From positions 1-64,000 of the forward strand of contig JASANG010000797.1 of NCBI GenBank assembly GCA_030248215.1: a stretch of 64,000 nucleotides of DNA. The letters run 5' to 3'. Shown here piece after piece: positions 1 to 12,304 of this stretch (position 1 is its first letter; the number at the start of each line of letters is the position of its first letter). Under the pieces are notes generated by a model. That model did not search any database. It saw nothing but the letters and a program-made list of their open reading frames with translations, and was not told where the DNA came from. Position numbers and translations under genes: made by a program. Source of the DNA: Enoplolaimus lenunculus. Its lineage: Eukaryota; Nematoda; Enoplea; Enoplida; Thoracostomopsidae.

Positions 1-1315
1 TTTTCGTTCAGTTAGTATTGTTCCAAAAAATTAGTCTAAAATTTTAAGCCTAGGTTACATTACAATTTTTCACACTCAGAAATTTTTTGGTGCAAAATTG
101 CGTTTCAAAAACAATTAAGAGCCTTTCCGAGTCAAAAATTTTTTGAAGTTCGTCGCTGAAAATTGGGCACCACCAAAAATAACATGGGCTGATGTTTGTA
201 TACGATTGAGCGTAAGTATATATTTAATGTGGTTCTTTCTTCTTGGAACATAAAACGACTCATGTATATATAGTTCGAAGGAAGGGGTGACATTCGATAG
301 AAACAGAGACAAACCAAATCAACTCAATTTCAGGTAGTCAACGAGAATCTTTAGTTAGCATTTTCTAAACCAAATACTTACCCAGCACTATTGAAGCAGT
401 TGGATAATAAAAAGAATTTTTAAGTTCTACGTTTTACGCTCATGACAATCAGCTTGTGAGTCACAGTACTTCCATTAGAGAAACAAGCTAAAAGATATAC
501 TTAACAAAACGATAGTTGAGGTTTGGAAACCAAAAAATGCAAAATCGAGTTTCGAATATCCGGAAATTGAAATTTTAATTTTAGATATCCGGATATTTGG
601 CAAAAGTTGCCGGATATCCGGATATGAAATATCCGATACCCATCCACTAGTTTACACTAATGTATAATTGTAGCTTAAGAATAACACAAATATCGATATT
701 TCTATAACGGAACCGGAAACGAACACCAACACCGATCTTTGTTGAACAAATTTAGTACCAACCGCAGGAACTGAAAGTACAACTTTGAGTTTTGCCATAT
801 CGATTAAGTGTATTTTTGACTCCAATTTTAATGTTCTGTTCAGAACAAAATAACTTGTATTATTTCAATATATTTTTGATCAAACCTATCTCCTACTTGT
901 AGGTTATTTATTTTCTTGGTTAAATAACCAGTTACTCGGGTTGAAGATGTCCCAAGTGAATAAAAGTGAACCAAATGTTGTTCTTGTTGCCTGTTTGTTA
1001 AAACGCCTCATTTTATGAGATCCGTCTGTGGTTGGCTTCATCTAAATTTTATGCTTTAAGCGTTTTGTGTTTCAACTTTATCCTTAGGCCTCTGGTTAAA
1101 AAATCATCCCTTGCTAAGATCAAGGCTGGAACGTTTTTCTGCGGGACTGCAATAGAGTACGCTTTTAAATTAATGATTATTTTTTACTTAGACATATTCT
1201 AGGGAATATTCGTATACTACTATTACGGTCCTGTTCTATACATTCGCGAAACTCTTTTCGCGCTTTGTGCGTTTATATCGTTTGACAAAACTGTTCATAT
1301 AATTGCGTTTTCTTA
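1..1315. other. No gene seen
   Basis: AT-rich unique-looking sequence. The only structure is a run of GGATATCCGGATAT palindromes near 555-640 and GGAAACGAACACC near 710-730, related to the interspersed repeat at 4356. Confidence 0.5.
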
Positions 1316-2074
1316 AGCCCAATTCACATGTGCAAGTTTTTGCTGCGAGAACTTGCAGCTGCAACTCGCACGAAATACTGACAGCTGCAAGTATTTGTAA
1401 AGAATCATAACTTTCATTCTGAAACTTGACATGAATTTATGTGAATAATTTGCAGACCACTGCAATAAATATCAAACATAACCTATAATCTATCAGTTTA
1501 GCCAATGAATGATAAATGAATTCGACTTGCAGGATTATTCATACCTACGAATTAATTCTTCGCATATATTAATCATGAATTACTTGCAGCTGCAAGTTCT
1601 TTGAATGAATTTTTCAAAAAACTCGCAGCTGCAAGTTTCATTTGTAAGAAACATTCATGCGCATAGAAGGTTATACTCGAAATTTCTTGACTTGAAAAAG
1701 TTTTCATCGCGATGCAATCTATATTTAATGCTTAAACATTTAAAACTAGTCCCATTACTTTCGCCGTCGGCTGCGAAATATCAAACAAGTTAGATATTTG
1801 AATTAATTCACACTTTTTGAATAAATTCAATAAGTTTGAATTAATTCAAAAGGCGCTCAGCAACATGTCTTCTGATTGGCCAATGAACACACTTGTGCAA
1901 GAAATTCGAGCGATTTGCGACGACGTTCACACATGCGAATTAAATTCAATCACGTGAATTCAAATGAATAATTTACAGCTGCAAGAACTTCAAACCTGCT
2001 TTGTGACCAAACTTGCAAATGCAAGTTGCACGTGCAACTTTTTGCTGCAAAAACTTGCACGTGTGAATAGAGCT
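1316..2074. mobile_element. Harbinger-like MITE, long form
   Basis: Inverted ends 'AGCCCAATTCACATGTGCAA' and 'GCACGTGTGAATAGAGCT', flanked by TTA on both sides. The interior is rich in GCAGCTGCAAGTT palindromes. TTA/TAA duplications fit PIF/Harbinger elements. No coding capacity. Confidence 0.75.
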
Positions 2075-2546
2075 TTACACTAGCGAATCATTTGAAAGTT
2101 TACTAAAAATTGTTTTGAAATATACTGATTAAAACACGAAAATTGTTTAAAATAGCGTTTTATTTTTGATAAAATCTCGAAGAACGAAGTCGATTGGCTG
2201 GAAAGTAAAACTTGAACGATATACAATATTTTAAATCGACTTCTGCTGTAATTTTGTCTAATCTAGTGTAACCTGTTTATTTTGGCAACTGGTTTCAGTA
2301 TAGTCTGAGGAACAAAAACTTATATTATATATATGGTGTAAGTTGTCTTGGCTGGCCGAAAAACGTTTGGTCCAAATACCCCTTGCAAATACTACTTTGT
2401 TTTGTTGGCAATATTTTAAATTGTTGAGCCATACCTGCTAAATTGCTTACAAGTGTTAGTAAATTTAAAAGTAACCACCCGAGTGACTGGTCAGCAAAGC
2501 CTTTATGCTTTTGTGGAACAAATCTGTGAAGTACTATCTATAGTTT

Positions 2547-2796
2547 GGCCCAAGTTTAGAACAGGGCCGGAACAGTAGTATATTAAGCATATCCTAAGCC
2601 TAGCCTAAGCCTAAGCCTAAGCGTATGGATGAGGCTGTTCCTAAGCCTAAGCCTCAGCTTAAGCCTAAGTCGAAGCGTATGAATGAGCCTATTCCTAAGC
2701 CTAAGCCTAAGCCTAAGCCGAAGCAAAAAAAATAGTTCAAAGCTTTTAAGCTGACTCTATTATAGCCCCTTCGGAAATCCGGCCCTGTTCTGGGCC
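2547..2796. mobile_element. TTAGGC-bearing MITE, class a
   Basis: This family has inverted ends of type GGCCCATGTATAGAACAGGG, an interior of CCTAAG/TTAGGC repeats in blocks separated by 'GTATGGATGAGCCTATT', and a conserved 'AGTCTAAAGCTTAAACTGAC' segment. This copy is flanked by a perfect 8-bp duplication TATAGTTT. It encodes nothing. Confidence 0.82.
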
Positions 2797-2960
2797 TATA
2801 GTTTCATAGTCTGAAATATTACTTGTGCCTGTAATATAAGTTAATCAAATGGTACAAAAATAGTCTGTCTTTGCTGAAAAGAGTTCTTATGCATATTTAT
2901 GCGACCAAACATCTGTGAACTTTGCATATGTTTTTGTAATTTTTTATATCTTTTCTTATC

Positions 2961-3115
2961 CGACCCGTAGTCAAGGGGGGCCAGGGGAACTCAGTCCGTC
3001 TGAAAAAATTTTCGACCCCCTAGAGAATTTTCAACCTTACTTGTAATTGATTAAAAATTCTTGAATGCCCCTACTAAAAAATTTCAGCCCCCCCCCAGCC
3101 AGGTGAGCTCGCATG
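2961..3115. mobile_element. MITE with GTAGCCAGC ends, reverse orientation
   Basis: CCCGTAGTCAAGGGGGGCCA to CAGCCAGGTGAGCTC; shares the TTTCAGCCCCCCC and ACCTTACTTGTAA blocks. Confidence 0.6.
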
Positions 3116-3554
3116 TATGTAATAACAGCAGGGTATTGTATAAGTAAACGGATAGTAAAAATAGCGGAAATGGATAGGGATCAAAATAACGCCGAAACCC
3201 AAAACGAACACTAAAGTGTAAAAGTTTCAGAAATGTTGCTTCTGCAGATACAAGCAATGCATGCAGATTTTCAACCCAGATTATCTAAAATTAAAGAATA
3301 GCGCATACACGGAAAATTCTAAGATTTTGAGCGAATTTCGTAACTTTTATTTCATATCGAGTAGATACTGCTTTGGACTGTAATGGAAAATTGCACGATT
3401 TATACATGAGTTATGACTAATTTTGAGCAGACAAACAACGGAATTTCCGACATTTCGATAACGGAAACAGACACCGACTTTTGCCCCAAACGGGTATCCG
3501 GTTATATACCCTGTTAGATTCTAATGGAAAATCTAAACTTTAACAATGACCGTA

Positions 3555-3696
3555 GGCCCATGTATAGAACAGGGCCGGAACAGTAGTATAAGCATATTCC
3601 TAAGCCTAAGCCTAAGCAAAAAATAGTCTAAAGCTTAAACTGACTCTATTTATAGCCCCTCCGGAAAACGATCCGGCACTGTTCTATACATGGGCC
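3555..3696. mobile_element. TTAGGC-bearing MITE, class a
   Basis: Both ends are well preserved (TATAGAACAGGGCCGG and CTGTTCTATACATGGGCC). The interior holds three CCTAAG units. No clear target duplication. Confidence 0.75.
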
Positions 3697-4355
3697 GTTG
3701 TTTACATATGAGATGATTGAAGGTTTATAACAATTTTTTACTGCATACATACATAACAAAAACACAAACTTGATTCAAAGCATAAGATCAAATTTTTTTC
3801 AACACATCGTTTAACTTTGAGACTTTTATGGTACGCAGTTCAAAAACATCAATTGAGTTTCCATTTCCGGCTGGTTTTAGAATAGCGTTTTATATTTTTG
3901 ACACAATTCCTTATTTTTGATAAAATATAATTTGAGTTTTAATAAAAACTTTAAAAATTCCAAACCTTATTTTCTGTTTATTCCTCGGCAAAACATATTT
4001 CGGTTGATAGTTTAACATTTTTTGGTACTGATTAAGAGAAAAATAAGCTATTGCACCAGATGCCCGAAATTGTTGACAGTCCATGGTGAATTCGGTTTGA
4101 CCGGCGTTCCCGAACTGTAGCTCACCTTTAAAAGCTGTTGTGCTCGCATTTTTTGTCTTCAACACAATTTGAGAAACTCAACAACTCAAGCGAGAACACT
4201 GCCCCTATAATTTTACACTGATAAAGAAAATTGAATTGTTTTGTGTTGAGTTGAACTCGCCATGTTGCAAGTCGTATATGTTTTCTCAGCAATGCACAAA
4301 AATTACAATTGTCTCTTCAGGGTGCGTAACCAAAATTTTGGAACTAAAGAATATC

Positions 4356-4690
4356 ATTTTAGCCGGATGTAAACGGATATACGTTTCCAATAACAATCGG
4401 TATTCGTTTTCGATTCCGTTTTTGTTATAAAAATAGTGGAAATTTGTTTGGGTTTACTCTCAAAATTAGCTAAAATCACGTATATATCTTGCAATTTTTG
4501 CATTACAAATATGCTGCAATTGTTCGATATGAAATAAAAATTACCAATTTCATCCGAAGTCTTAGAAAGTTTGGCGTATCAGCTATTTTTTAAAAAATTT
4601 TGAAAGTTTCGTGAATATTTGCATGCCTCAACTGTGTTGGTAGCAAAATAAAACATCAGTGAAACTTTTATACTTCTGTGGTCGTTGCTT
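4356..4690. repeat. Interspersed repeat with CGGATATACGTTTCC motif
   Basis: Shares long stretches with 45098-45385: ATAACAATCGGTATTCGTTT, AATCACGTATAT, TGCTGCAATTGTTC and TGAAACTTTTATACTTC. Ends and class are unknown. Related inverted pieces lie near 3140-3500, 11150-11330 and 33235-33590. Confidence 0.5.
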
Positions 4691-5928
4691 AATAAAACAT
4701 TCATGTTAAAGATTTAATATACCAGCCATCCGTCCAGTACATTATGAGAGTTGCACATTTACTTTTCTCTTACATGGAGAATACATTTTAGTACAAGAAT
4801 GACATAAAATCGCTAATGTTCGCTAATTTACGCCTTTGATGAGCACAGAATAAACTGGTTCAACATATTTATGCTTTAAAAATTTGCCAGTTAAGAGATG
4901 AAATACCTGGCAAAATGTTTTTTTATTTAATAATCATCATTGCCAATAAAATTTCAAAGTATTGAGAAACATTCTACGCGTAACTTTGAACGTTTGCTGG
5001 CAACTCAACGTCAATACGGTTTGCCAGACCTGTAAATCAGTTCACTTCGGTGTCGAGGGTAAAAATTTTTTATAAGGAGCATAAAAGGTTGTTTTAATTT
5101 TATGTTTAAGACAAGGCGAAGCCACGCAGCAAAAACATCAACAATCTCGTTTTTGATATTTATTCATGAGTATGGCCGATGTATAGAACAGGGCCTTAGT
5201 ATAGCGCATCCGTTAAGCTGGTTGTCGAGCGAAATGAACAACAGCCAAGTTTTTAGCGTAAACTACAGTACGCTTGAGCTTGAACAAAAGGACGAAACCA
5301 AAATTTGTAAGCGGCAGTTTTGCGTTTAATCTCAGATATGCAAGTATTTTCAATTCAAAATAGCGGCATATAACACGAAAATGCTTTCATTTGCATACAA
5401 TCGACAATTAAATTGTTACAATGCGAACAGTGGTACAATAGGGTTGTTGTGTAACAATGCAAGCTTATTATTTGGTATTCTATTCAAGCCGACATCCGTA
5501 TATTCTGTTGTCGACGGGGCATAGAACTACAGCTGAAATATTGAACAACTAAATATTCATAAAGCGTACCGTATTGATCGGGGTTCTTTTGACTTTAATA
5601 TCTTCTAAATTAGTATTCAATTCATTGTTACTTTCGGTGCCTAAATACTTCGTGATCGCTAAAGCCTCTGTTTTTTGCATAAGCCGCGCTCAAAACTAAC
5701 TGGACGAAAACTCTAAATTAATTTCGCATAATAAGCCAAAAAGTAATTGGGTAATTAAAAATTAATTAATTGATATATGTATTTTGTCGTAAAGTTTTGT
5801 TACGCTTTTATACTGCTAAATATTGAGTTTGGCTTGTATGCCTATAAACAGTAAAGTTTGCGTTTAATGTTTAGCAAAGTAGTTTCAAAAATTAAGAAAT
5901 TACAGATAGTAAACTGAAAATTTTTCGC
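4691..5928. other. No gene seen
   Basis: AT-rich sequence with short unconvincing frames. A 25-bp fragment of a class a terminal repeat (GATGTATAGAACAGGGCC) lies near 5180. Confidence 0.45.
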
Positions 5929-6194
5929 TTAATCCTTTGTCACATGAATATTTTCTATTTCTCCTGAAACCTACTTTTATGCTAGGATTCAAACTCCAGT
6001 GACTGGAGTGGGAGGCGTTTACCATCACCACTCAGTTGTAGGAGCTTGACGCTCGACCGGTGCTCCCACGTCTTGTGGTGATTTAGTACTATGTATACGT
6101 GTTGCAATTGCTAAACACTGTGCTATTTATATCATTTAACGTATATACACTGCAATGAGTTGCCTATACGCTACTCAATGTGAGAAAAGGTTAA
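5929..6194 (-). mobile_element. TTAA element with tRNA-Gly-like core, copy 1
   Basis: Flanked by TTAA at both ends. The terminal repeats are of type CCTTTCTCACATG / CATGTGAGAAAGG. The minus strand holds an A-box-like TACAACTGAGTGG and a degenerate B box. Subfamily I, recognised by TACTATGTATACGTG. Non-autonomous and about 266 bp long. TTAA targets and CCCTTT-type ends fit the piggyBac group. Confidence 0.75.
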
Positions 6195-6516
6195 ACCTTT
6201 AACTTTGAGATTGTGAACAAAATGTTTCAAAATTAAGCTTGAATTATCTTCCGATTGCGCATTAAACTCAACAAGAGTTCAAATTAAAGACTCGACAGGG
6301 GTGCGAAGAAAGTACACCAAACTGGTGGCACTCTTTGTTCAACTATGGCACCTAAACAGATCAGCTTTTCATGGAGCAATGATATCTCGAGGGGTTGAGC
6401 TAACTATTTTTGACGCACCCCCCTCGAACAAGACGTTGAAATGGGAGTGAAAATTCACTTTGAAAATTCAGAACATGTAAATTCGGGTTATTCATTGTTC
6501 TTGTTTGGGCACTTGT

Positions 6517-6640
6517 ATCAAGCCCATAGCCAGCTCACCTGGCTAAGGGGCCGAAACATTTTTCACAACGAGCATACAACTGTTTTCGATGACTTATAAG
6601 CAAGGTTGAAAATTTTCTAGGATATGGCTCGTAAAAGTCC
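6517..6640. mobile_element. MITE fragment with GTAGCCAGC-type left end
   Basis: CCCATAGCCAGCTCACCTGG, GGCCGAAACATTTTTC and AGCAAGGTTGAAAATTTTCT. Confidence 0.52.
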
Positions 6641-7049
6641 TGCAAGAAGCGGACCAGTGATTTAGATAGTATGGTTAATTTTGAACCAAATGAACGCCTG
6701 ACGTAGACTTATCAAATTCGTAATTGGCTGTGTTTCACAAAAGTTTACTTGCTCAAAATTTTGAAACATAACAAAAATGTACGCGAAAAGTTTACAGTTG
6801 ACAAAACATCCTAAAATAACAAAAAAATGTTATCGAAATTAAGAAATTTGTCCGAATCATATTTTAGTTGAAATGGAAATTTTAAAATTTTATGTCAAAA
6901 TTTATAAATTTAGAGCATTCAACTCATTCTAGTCCATTTTCAGGCGGACCTGAGCGATAAGTAACAGAATGATTACGACTCAGCACGGAAATTATACCAT
7001 AATTTTTTCCACATTTACTTTTTGAGGCGCCTCGTTTTCCAGGTGGACT

Positions 7050-7282
7050 TTAACCCCTTCTCACATGAATATTTGCAATTTCAAATAAGATGTAATTTCA
7101 AGGTGAGTTTCGATCCCCAGTCTCACGAGTGATAGGCATTTACGCTGACCACTGAGCTATAGGAGCTTGACGCTCGAGCCCGAGTAGGCTCTCATGTCTT
7201 GTAGAGATTTTGCACTGCGCATATATGTTTTAAATGTTAAACACTGCTCACAGTGTGTGCATTGGTCGTACATTGTATTTTT
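7050..7282 (-). mobile_element. TTAA element with tRNA-Gly-like core, copy 2 (3' truncated)
   Basis: The left TTAA and terminal repeat TTAACCCCTTCTCACATG are present. The minus-strand A box TAGCTCAGTGG is intact. Subfamily II (CACTGCGCATATATG). The right end is replaced by TTAGGC-type repeat sequence. Confidence 0.68.
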
Positions 7283-7462
7283 AGACTAATTATTTGGCTT
7301 AGGTTAACACTTAGAATTCGGGTTATTGTTATCACTCCGAAAAATGACATTGAACAGCTATTATTTAAATTATTAATATTTTGACGCAAAACAGTATCAC
7401 AGATCTCTCTTAAAATATATACGTTACGTTATTAAATTTTGTACTCTCTTCTAAGTTAGGCT

Positions 7463-7670
7463 GGCCAATGTAAAGAACATGGACCGAACAGCATTATAAG
7501 CATATTTCTACGCCTAAGCCGAAGCCTAAGACTAAGCCTAAACGTAATAATGCACATATTCCTAAACCTAAGCCTAAGCCTAAGCCGAAACCAACCAAAA
7601 AATAGTCTAAAAGCTTAACTCTTTGCTAATCAAATAGAAAAACGTTCCGCTCCCAATCTTTACATGGGAC
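7463..7670. mobile_element. TTAGGC-bearing MITE, class b
   Basis: Ends of type GGCCAATGTAAAGAACA / GATCTTTACATGGGAC, flanked by GTTAGGCT and ATTAGGCT, a near-perfect 8-bp duplication. Confidence 0.78.
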
Positions 7671-7969
7671 ATTAGGCTGGCTCTTCCTAAAAGTTCTACC
7701 TTCGTGCGATATATATATATATATATATTGTTTATTTTTTAATATAAACACTGATATAGTGCAATTGTTCTCAAAGCGGTTCACTGATCCACCGTTCAAA
7801 ACGGTACTCTTTCAGTAGAAGTACTCGAAGGAAGCATAATTATTTCTTTAAAATAATAGCTGGTGCCGACAGAAACCTGAAGTAAATTGCACGTCTGCCG
7901 GCTTCTACGCTATGTTCAGCAGCGGGTTAGACGGCAATGATAAATGAGATATATTTTCTTCCAAACTTT

Positions 7970-8215
7970 GGCCAATGTAAAGAACTGGGGTGGAACAGTA
8001 TTAGAAGCATATTCCTAAGCCTAAGTCTAAGCGTAAGCCTCAGCCTTAACGTAAGAATGAGCTTATTCCTAATCCTAAGCCTAAGCTTAAGCCTAAGCCG
8101 GGCAAAAAATTAGTCAAAAGCTTAAGCTTACTCTATTCTAGACCCACAAAAAACGTTCTGCCCCTGATCTTTACGTGGTCCCAAAAACGTTCCGCCCCTG
8201 ATCTTTACATGGGCC
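7970..8215. mobile_element. TTAGGC-bearing MITE, class b, with doubled right end
   Basis: Perfect 8-bp duplication CAAACTTT on both sides. The right terminal repeat occurs twice in tandem (GCCCCTGATCTTTAC at about 8159 and 8195). Confidence 0.82.
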
Positions 8216-8565
8216 CAAACTTTGTAGAGAGATAAGAAAAAACACTTTTACCAGGATTAAGCATTTCTTGTAGTCAAATGTTGACTGCACCCGCGATCTC
8301 AGACTTGTTTTCTGCCATAAATTTGACCAATTTATGAGAACCTAAATTTGGCTCACATCAGGTAACGTTTGAATCCTGGGCCGTAGTCAATAAACGACAT
8401 GAACCAGTGAGATCCTTAGAACCTTTTGATGCTTAAGTAATGTTTCAGAAATCCATCCACAGCAGCTAAGAATTATAAGTTGTTTGGCTTTTGGTTTCTG
8501 GGTTGCAGGAACAAGGCTTTGTGTTTTACGCTGTAAAATGTAAAATTGAGTAAGCAGAAACTGGA

Positions 8566-8638
8566 TTAAAATTAGCTCAGTGGTTAGAGCAGCGGATCGG
8601 TAATCCGTACGCCGCGGGTTCAAACCCCACCACAACCG
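8566..8638 (+). pseudogene. tRNA-Thr(GGT)-like relic
   Basis: It has an A box TAGCTCAGTGG, a B box GGTTCAAACCC at the usual spacing, and an anticodon stem gcgga/tccgt with loop TCGGTAA giving anticodon GGT. The acceptor arms (ttaaaat and cacaacc) do not pair and the T stem has a mismatch, so it is more likely a tRNA pseudogene or the head of a SINE than a working gene. No second copy was noticed in the window. Confidence 0.5.
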
Positions 8639-8731
8639 TAGCAAAATTTTCGTGAAGACTGTGGGTGAGTTGTTTTAATAAACTGCGAATGAATTGAATC
8701 AACTCAAAATTCTGAGTTCTGGTAGTTCTAA

Positions 8732-8852
<121 letters not shown>

Positions 8853-9209
8853 ATTATCTCTGAAGCTATCGGCAATTTTTAGCTGCAGTCCATTAAACAT
8901 TTGGCAATAATTTTCAACTAAAGCCACTTCAATGTTCTGTCATCGGATGCAAAATCATAGCAAAAATTATAGTGACGTATGTCTGAAACTTAACTTTTTG
9001 AATTTATAATTTGATACAACAATTTTGGCTTAATTGAATTGTGCTACACGTCAAAATCAAGCTAATTGTAGTTTTTTTAGAATTTTATTCAATTTTGTTC
9101 ATATTGAAATGCGGTTTATGTGCACAGCGTTCGCAAAGGTACGTCGAATCTGTAGTAAAAGGAAGATTGCGGGCTAAACTTTTACGTATAAAACGACAAG
9201 TTTCACTAA

Positions 9210-9700
9210 AACCCTAGTCACACGTGCAAGTTTTTATGGTGAGAACTCGCAACTACAACTTGCACGAAATACTTGCAGCTGCAAATATTTGCAAAAGTAC
9301 AGCATTTCAATTCTGAATCTTGACACTAATTTTTTCAGACAACTGCAATAAAAAGTTCTACGAAATTTTTTTCCGACAAACTTGCAGTTGCAAGAAACTC
9401 TCATGCGTAAAGAAGTCTTTACTCGAAATTTCATGACTTGAAAACGGGTTCATACGATACACTTTCTATTCAGTCTCGTCACCATCGAAGTAGACTGCGA
9501 AATATCAAACAAGTTTGATATTTGAATTAATTAAAGCTTCTGCAATAAATTTTTAAATTCTGTCTGAATCCAAAAACAGCACAGCAACACAGTGTTTCAT
9601 TGACCAACCAGAATGCAGGTAGAAGAAATTCAAGTGACTTGCAACTGCGTTCACCCATGGGAATTAAACTTTTAATGGCATAAATTTTAGTGAATTATTT
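9210..9700. mobile_element. Harbinger-like MITE, long form, right end missing
   Basis: Left end ACCCTAGTCACACGTGCAAG after TAA; interior matches the copy at 1316-2074. The right end is lost where the next element begins. Confidence 0.65.
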
Positions 9701-9712
9701 GTGGGCCCTCTT

Positions 9713-9889
9713 GACCCATGTAAAGATCAGTGGCGGAACGTTTTTCTGTGGGACTGCAATAGAGTTAGCTTAAGCTATAGACTAATTTTTTCGCTTAGTT
9801 TAGGTTTAGGCTTAGGCTTAGGCTTAGCCTTAGGCTGAGCTTTGGCATATGCTCATAATACTGATCCGCCCCTGTTCTTTACATTGGCC
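9713..9889. mobile_element. TTAGGC-bearing MITE, class b
   Basis: Ends GACCCATGTAAAGATCAG and CTGTTCTTTACATTGGCC with a CTTAGG array between. It cuts into the right end of a Harbinger-like element. Confidence 0.72.
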
Positions 9890-10583
9890 TGTTTCGTTTA
9901 CTTATTCAAACCATTGTCACATTTTAATTTTATTAAAATAAAACTGATATGAATTATCGTTTGTATTCAGATTAATATTTTTACAAAAAAGCTCAAAATT
10001 TGTATCGCAACATTATATATTTTTAAAATTATAAAATTTGACTGAAATTTTATAGTGTTAATTATTCAAATCACAGGCATGGTTTAAAGCATCAATATAT
10101 TTGATAGATTGCATTCGCAGGCGTTTCGAAATCAGAACTGTCTTAAGTTAAATTAATTAAAGTTGTAAAATTTAGTTTGTGTACACACAAAAAATTGTCT
10201 TTAAATTTCAAGACTCTTACTTTCTTAAATTTTTAAGACATGATTGTGTGGTATTTTAGACATTAATAACGGTAAACGACTCAGAAATTCATGTCTGAAA
10301 TGATTAACACATAAATGTTTTATGTTCAATATGTAAATTGGTATTGCCAATCTATACAACACAAATATCTTTATTTTAAGAAATAGTTGTCTTATATTCA
10401 AGAACTAATTTCTGAATTCTTCACATTTGTTTTATTTTAACAAAGTTTGCTGAAATTTAAGCTGACTTTTTCTTAAATATAAAAAATATTTGTTACCAAA
10501 GAATTGACCAGTGAGCACGAGTAATTAAGGACGTTTCTGGTAGCAAAAGTTGTGTATAAATTAACCAAAACAATACAAGTATT

Positions 10584-10773
10584 GACCCATGTATAGAACA
10601 GGACCGGAACAGTAGTATAAGCATATTCCTAAGCCTAAGCCTAAGCGTACGGATGAGCCTATTTCTAAGCCTAAGCCTAAGCCTAAGCCTAAGCAAAAAA
10701 TTAGTCTAAAGCTTAAACTGACTCTATTACAGCCCTTCCGGAAAACGGTCCGGCCCTGTTCTATACACGAGTC
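10584..10773. mobile_element. TTAGGC-bearing MITE, class a
   Basis: Perfect 8-bp duplication CAAGTATT at 10576-10583 and 10774-10781. The interior has an uninterrupted stretch of four to five CCTAAG units. Confidence 0.83.
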
Positions 10774-11369
10774 CAAGTATTGACCCCCTCCAAAGCACAG
10801 CGGTTTTCGCTGAAAAAGTTGGCTACTTTTGAAATATTACATTAATACTTGAAAAAAATTGCAAAAACTCTTTTCTTCACAGCAATTGCGTTATTAATTA
10901 ATAGCAATTGTTCAGTTCATATCAGGCAAGTATTGTATGAAAAGAATAGAAAAAATAATATTAAATAAGTAATAATTTTTATTAATACATTAAAAATTCT
11001 TAAATTAATATTTATAACGACAGGTTTTAAGGTATTGTAATGTTTGACTCAACGACGACTGTTTCTTGAGCCAATTGGGTGCCCGGGTTTTTTGTAAATA
11101 CATGGAGGTTCTGAAGGATTTTTGAATTTTTTTGTGTTATATCAGTGTAGGGAGTAATAGTAAAAATACCGGAAACGAAAACGGAAAAACATTAAAAGAC
11201 GGAAACGGAAAAGCGACACGAATGCCAAAAAGAGATATTTTAATATAGATTTCTGAGAAAAGTTTTTACGTTTTGAACCAATACGATTCAAGTATACAAT
11301 TTTCGCACCGAATTGATTACCTTTCATTGGTTAATTAAGCGGATGTTTTTTAAACTGTTGAAATTCTAA

Positions 11370-11644
11370 AGCCATATTCACACGAGCAAGTTTTTGTTGC
11401 GAGACCTTGCAGCACAAATTTGCACGCAGAACTTGTATTTTTTCATCAGCCAATGAGAAAGCGGCTGCAATAAATTCAGTGAACTTGAATGGTTATTCAC
11501 ACATGTGAACTAAATTCCTAGCTGTGATTTTTAATGAATCAATTGCATCTGCAAGTTTTTCGAACAGGATTTTTGACAAAACTTGCAAGTGCCAGATGCA
11601 GCTGCAAATTCTTGCAGCAAAAACTTGCACGTGTGAATAGGGTT
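11370..11644. mobile_element. Harbinger-like MITE, short form
   Basis: Ends AGCCATATTCACACGAGCAA and GCACGTGTGAATAGGGTT, flanked by TAA. Confidence 0.75.
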
Positions 11645-11732
11645 TAAATCAGTCACATTTTGTTTGCGTTCTGTGTTCAATAAAAGTTAAAATATTGAAA
11701 AATTTCTAAAACATTTCAAGCATAAAAATACC

Positions 11733-11947
11733 GGCCCATGTAAAGGTCAAGGGCGGAACGTTTTTAGACTAATTTTTGTTTAGCTTAGGCTTAGACTTCG
11801 GCTTAGGAATAAACTCATTCTTACGCTTAGGCTTAGGCTTAAGCTTAGGTTTAGGCTTAGGCTTAGGAATAAACACATTCTTACACTTAGGCTTAGGCTT
11901 AGGAACAAGCTTATAATATTGTTCCGCCCCTGTTGTTTACAATGGCC
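11733..11947. mobile_element. TTAGGC-bearing MITE, class b
   Basis: Starts GGCCCATGTAAAGGTCA, ends TGTTGTTTACAATGGCC; three blocks of CTTAGG repeats separated by AATAAACNCATTCTTAC. It lies about 280 bp upstream of the neuropeptide start codon. Confidence 0.74.
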
Positions 11948-12225
11948 AAAGTACGGATAATTTCGATCACAATATAACGGAAACAGACACCGATTTTTAC
12001 TGAAACCAGAAACTGTTAACCTGTTCCACACTGGTCTTGTGTCTACGGATAGCATTAATTGACATATTTTAAAAGTATTTTGAAGAAATTTCTCAGTCGA
12101 TTTGATCAAAGCCCCATGACAACTGTCGGTACAGTAGAAGGACATTTTTTACATGAATAATATTTTACTTTATATTTTAATATCGCTTTTTACTATCACA
12201 TATTATTAATATTCGGCTAGCAAGG

Positions 12226-12304
12226 ATGACGTTGAGTTTGTTTAGTTTTGCAATTATCGCTGCAGTTTCGCTGGCTCACAGTGTTTGCGCTCAGGTGGAA
12301 AACG
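12226..12304 (+). CDS. Neuropeptide precursor exon 1 (signal peptide)
   Basis: ATG followed by 26 codons encoding MTLSLFSFAIIAAVSLAHS... and the start of the mature region QVEN. The exon ends in phase 1 before the donor GTAAGA. The ATG was chosen because it directly begins a signal peptide. Confidence 0.88.

Noticed and set aside
2580-2725. Telomere or subtelomere based on CCTAAG/TTAGGC runs
   Set aside because: The arrays are short, lie inside elements with inverted ends and 8-bp duplications, and are scattered over the whole window.
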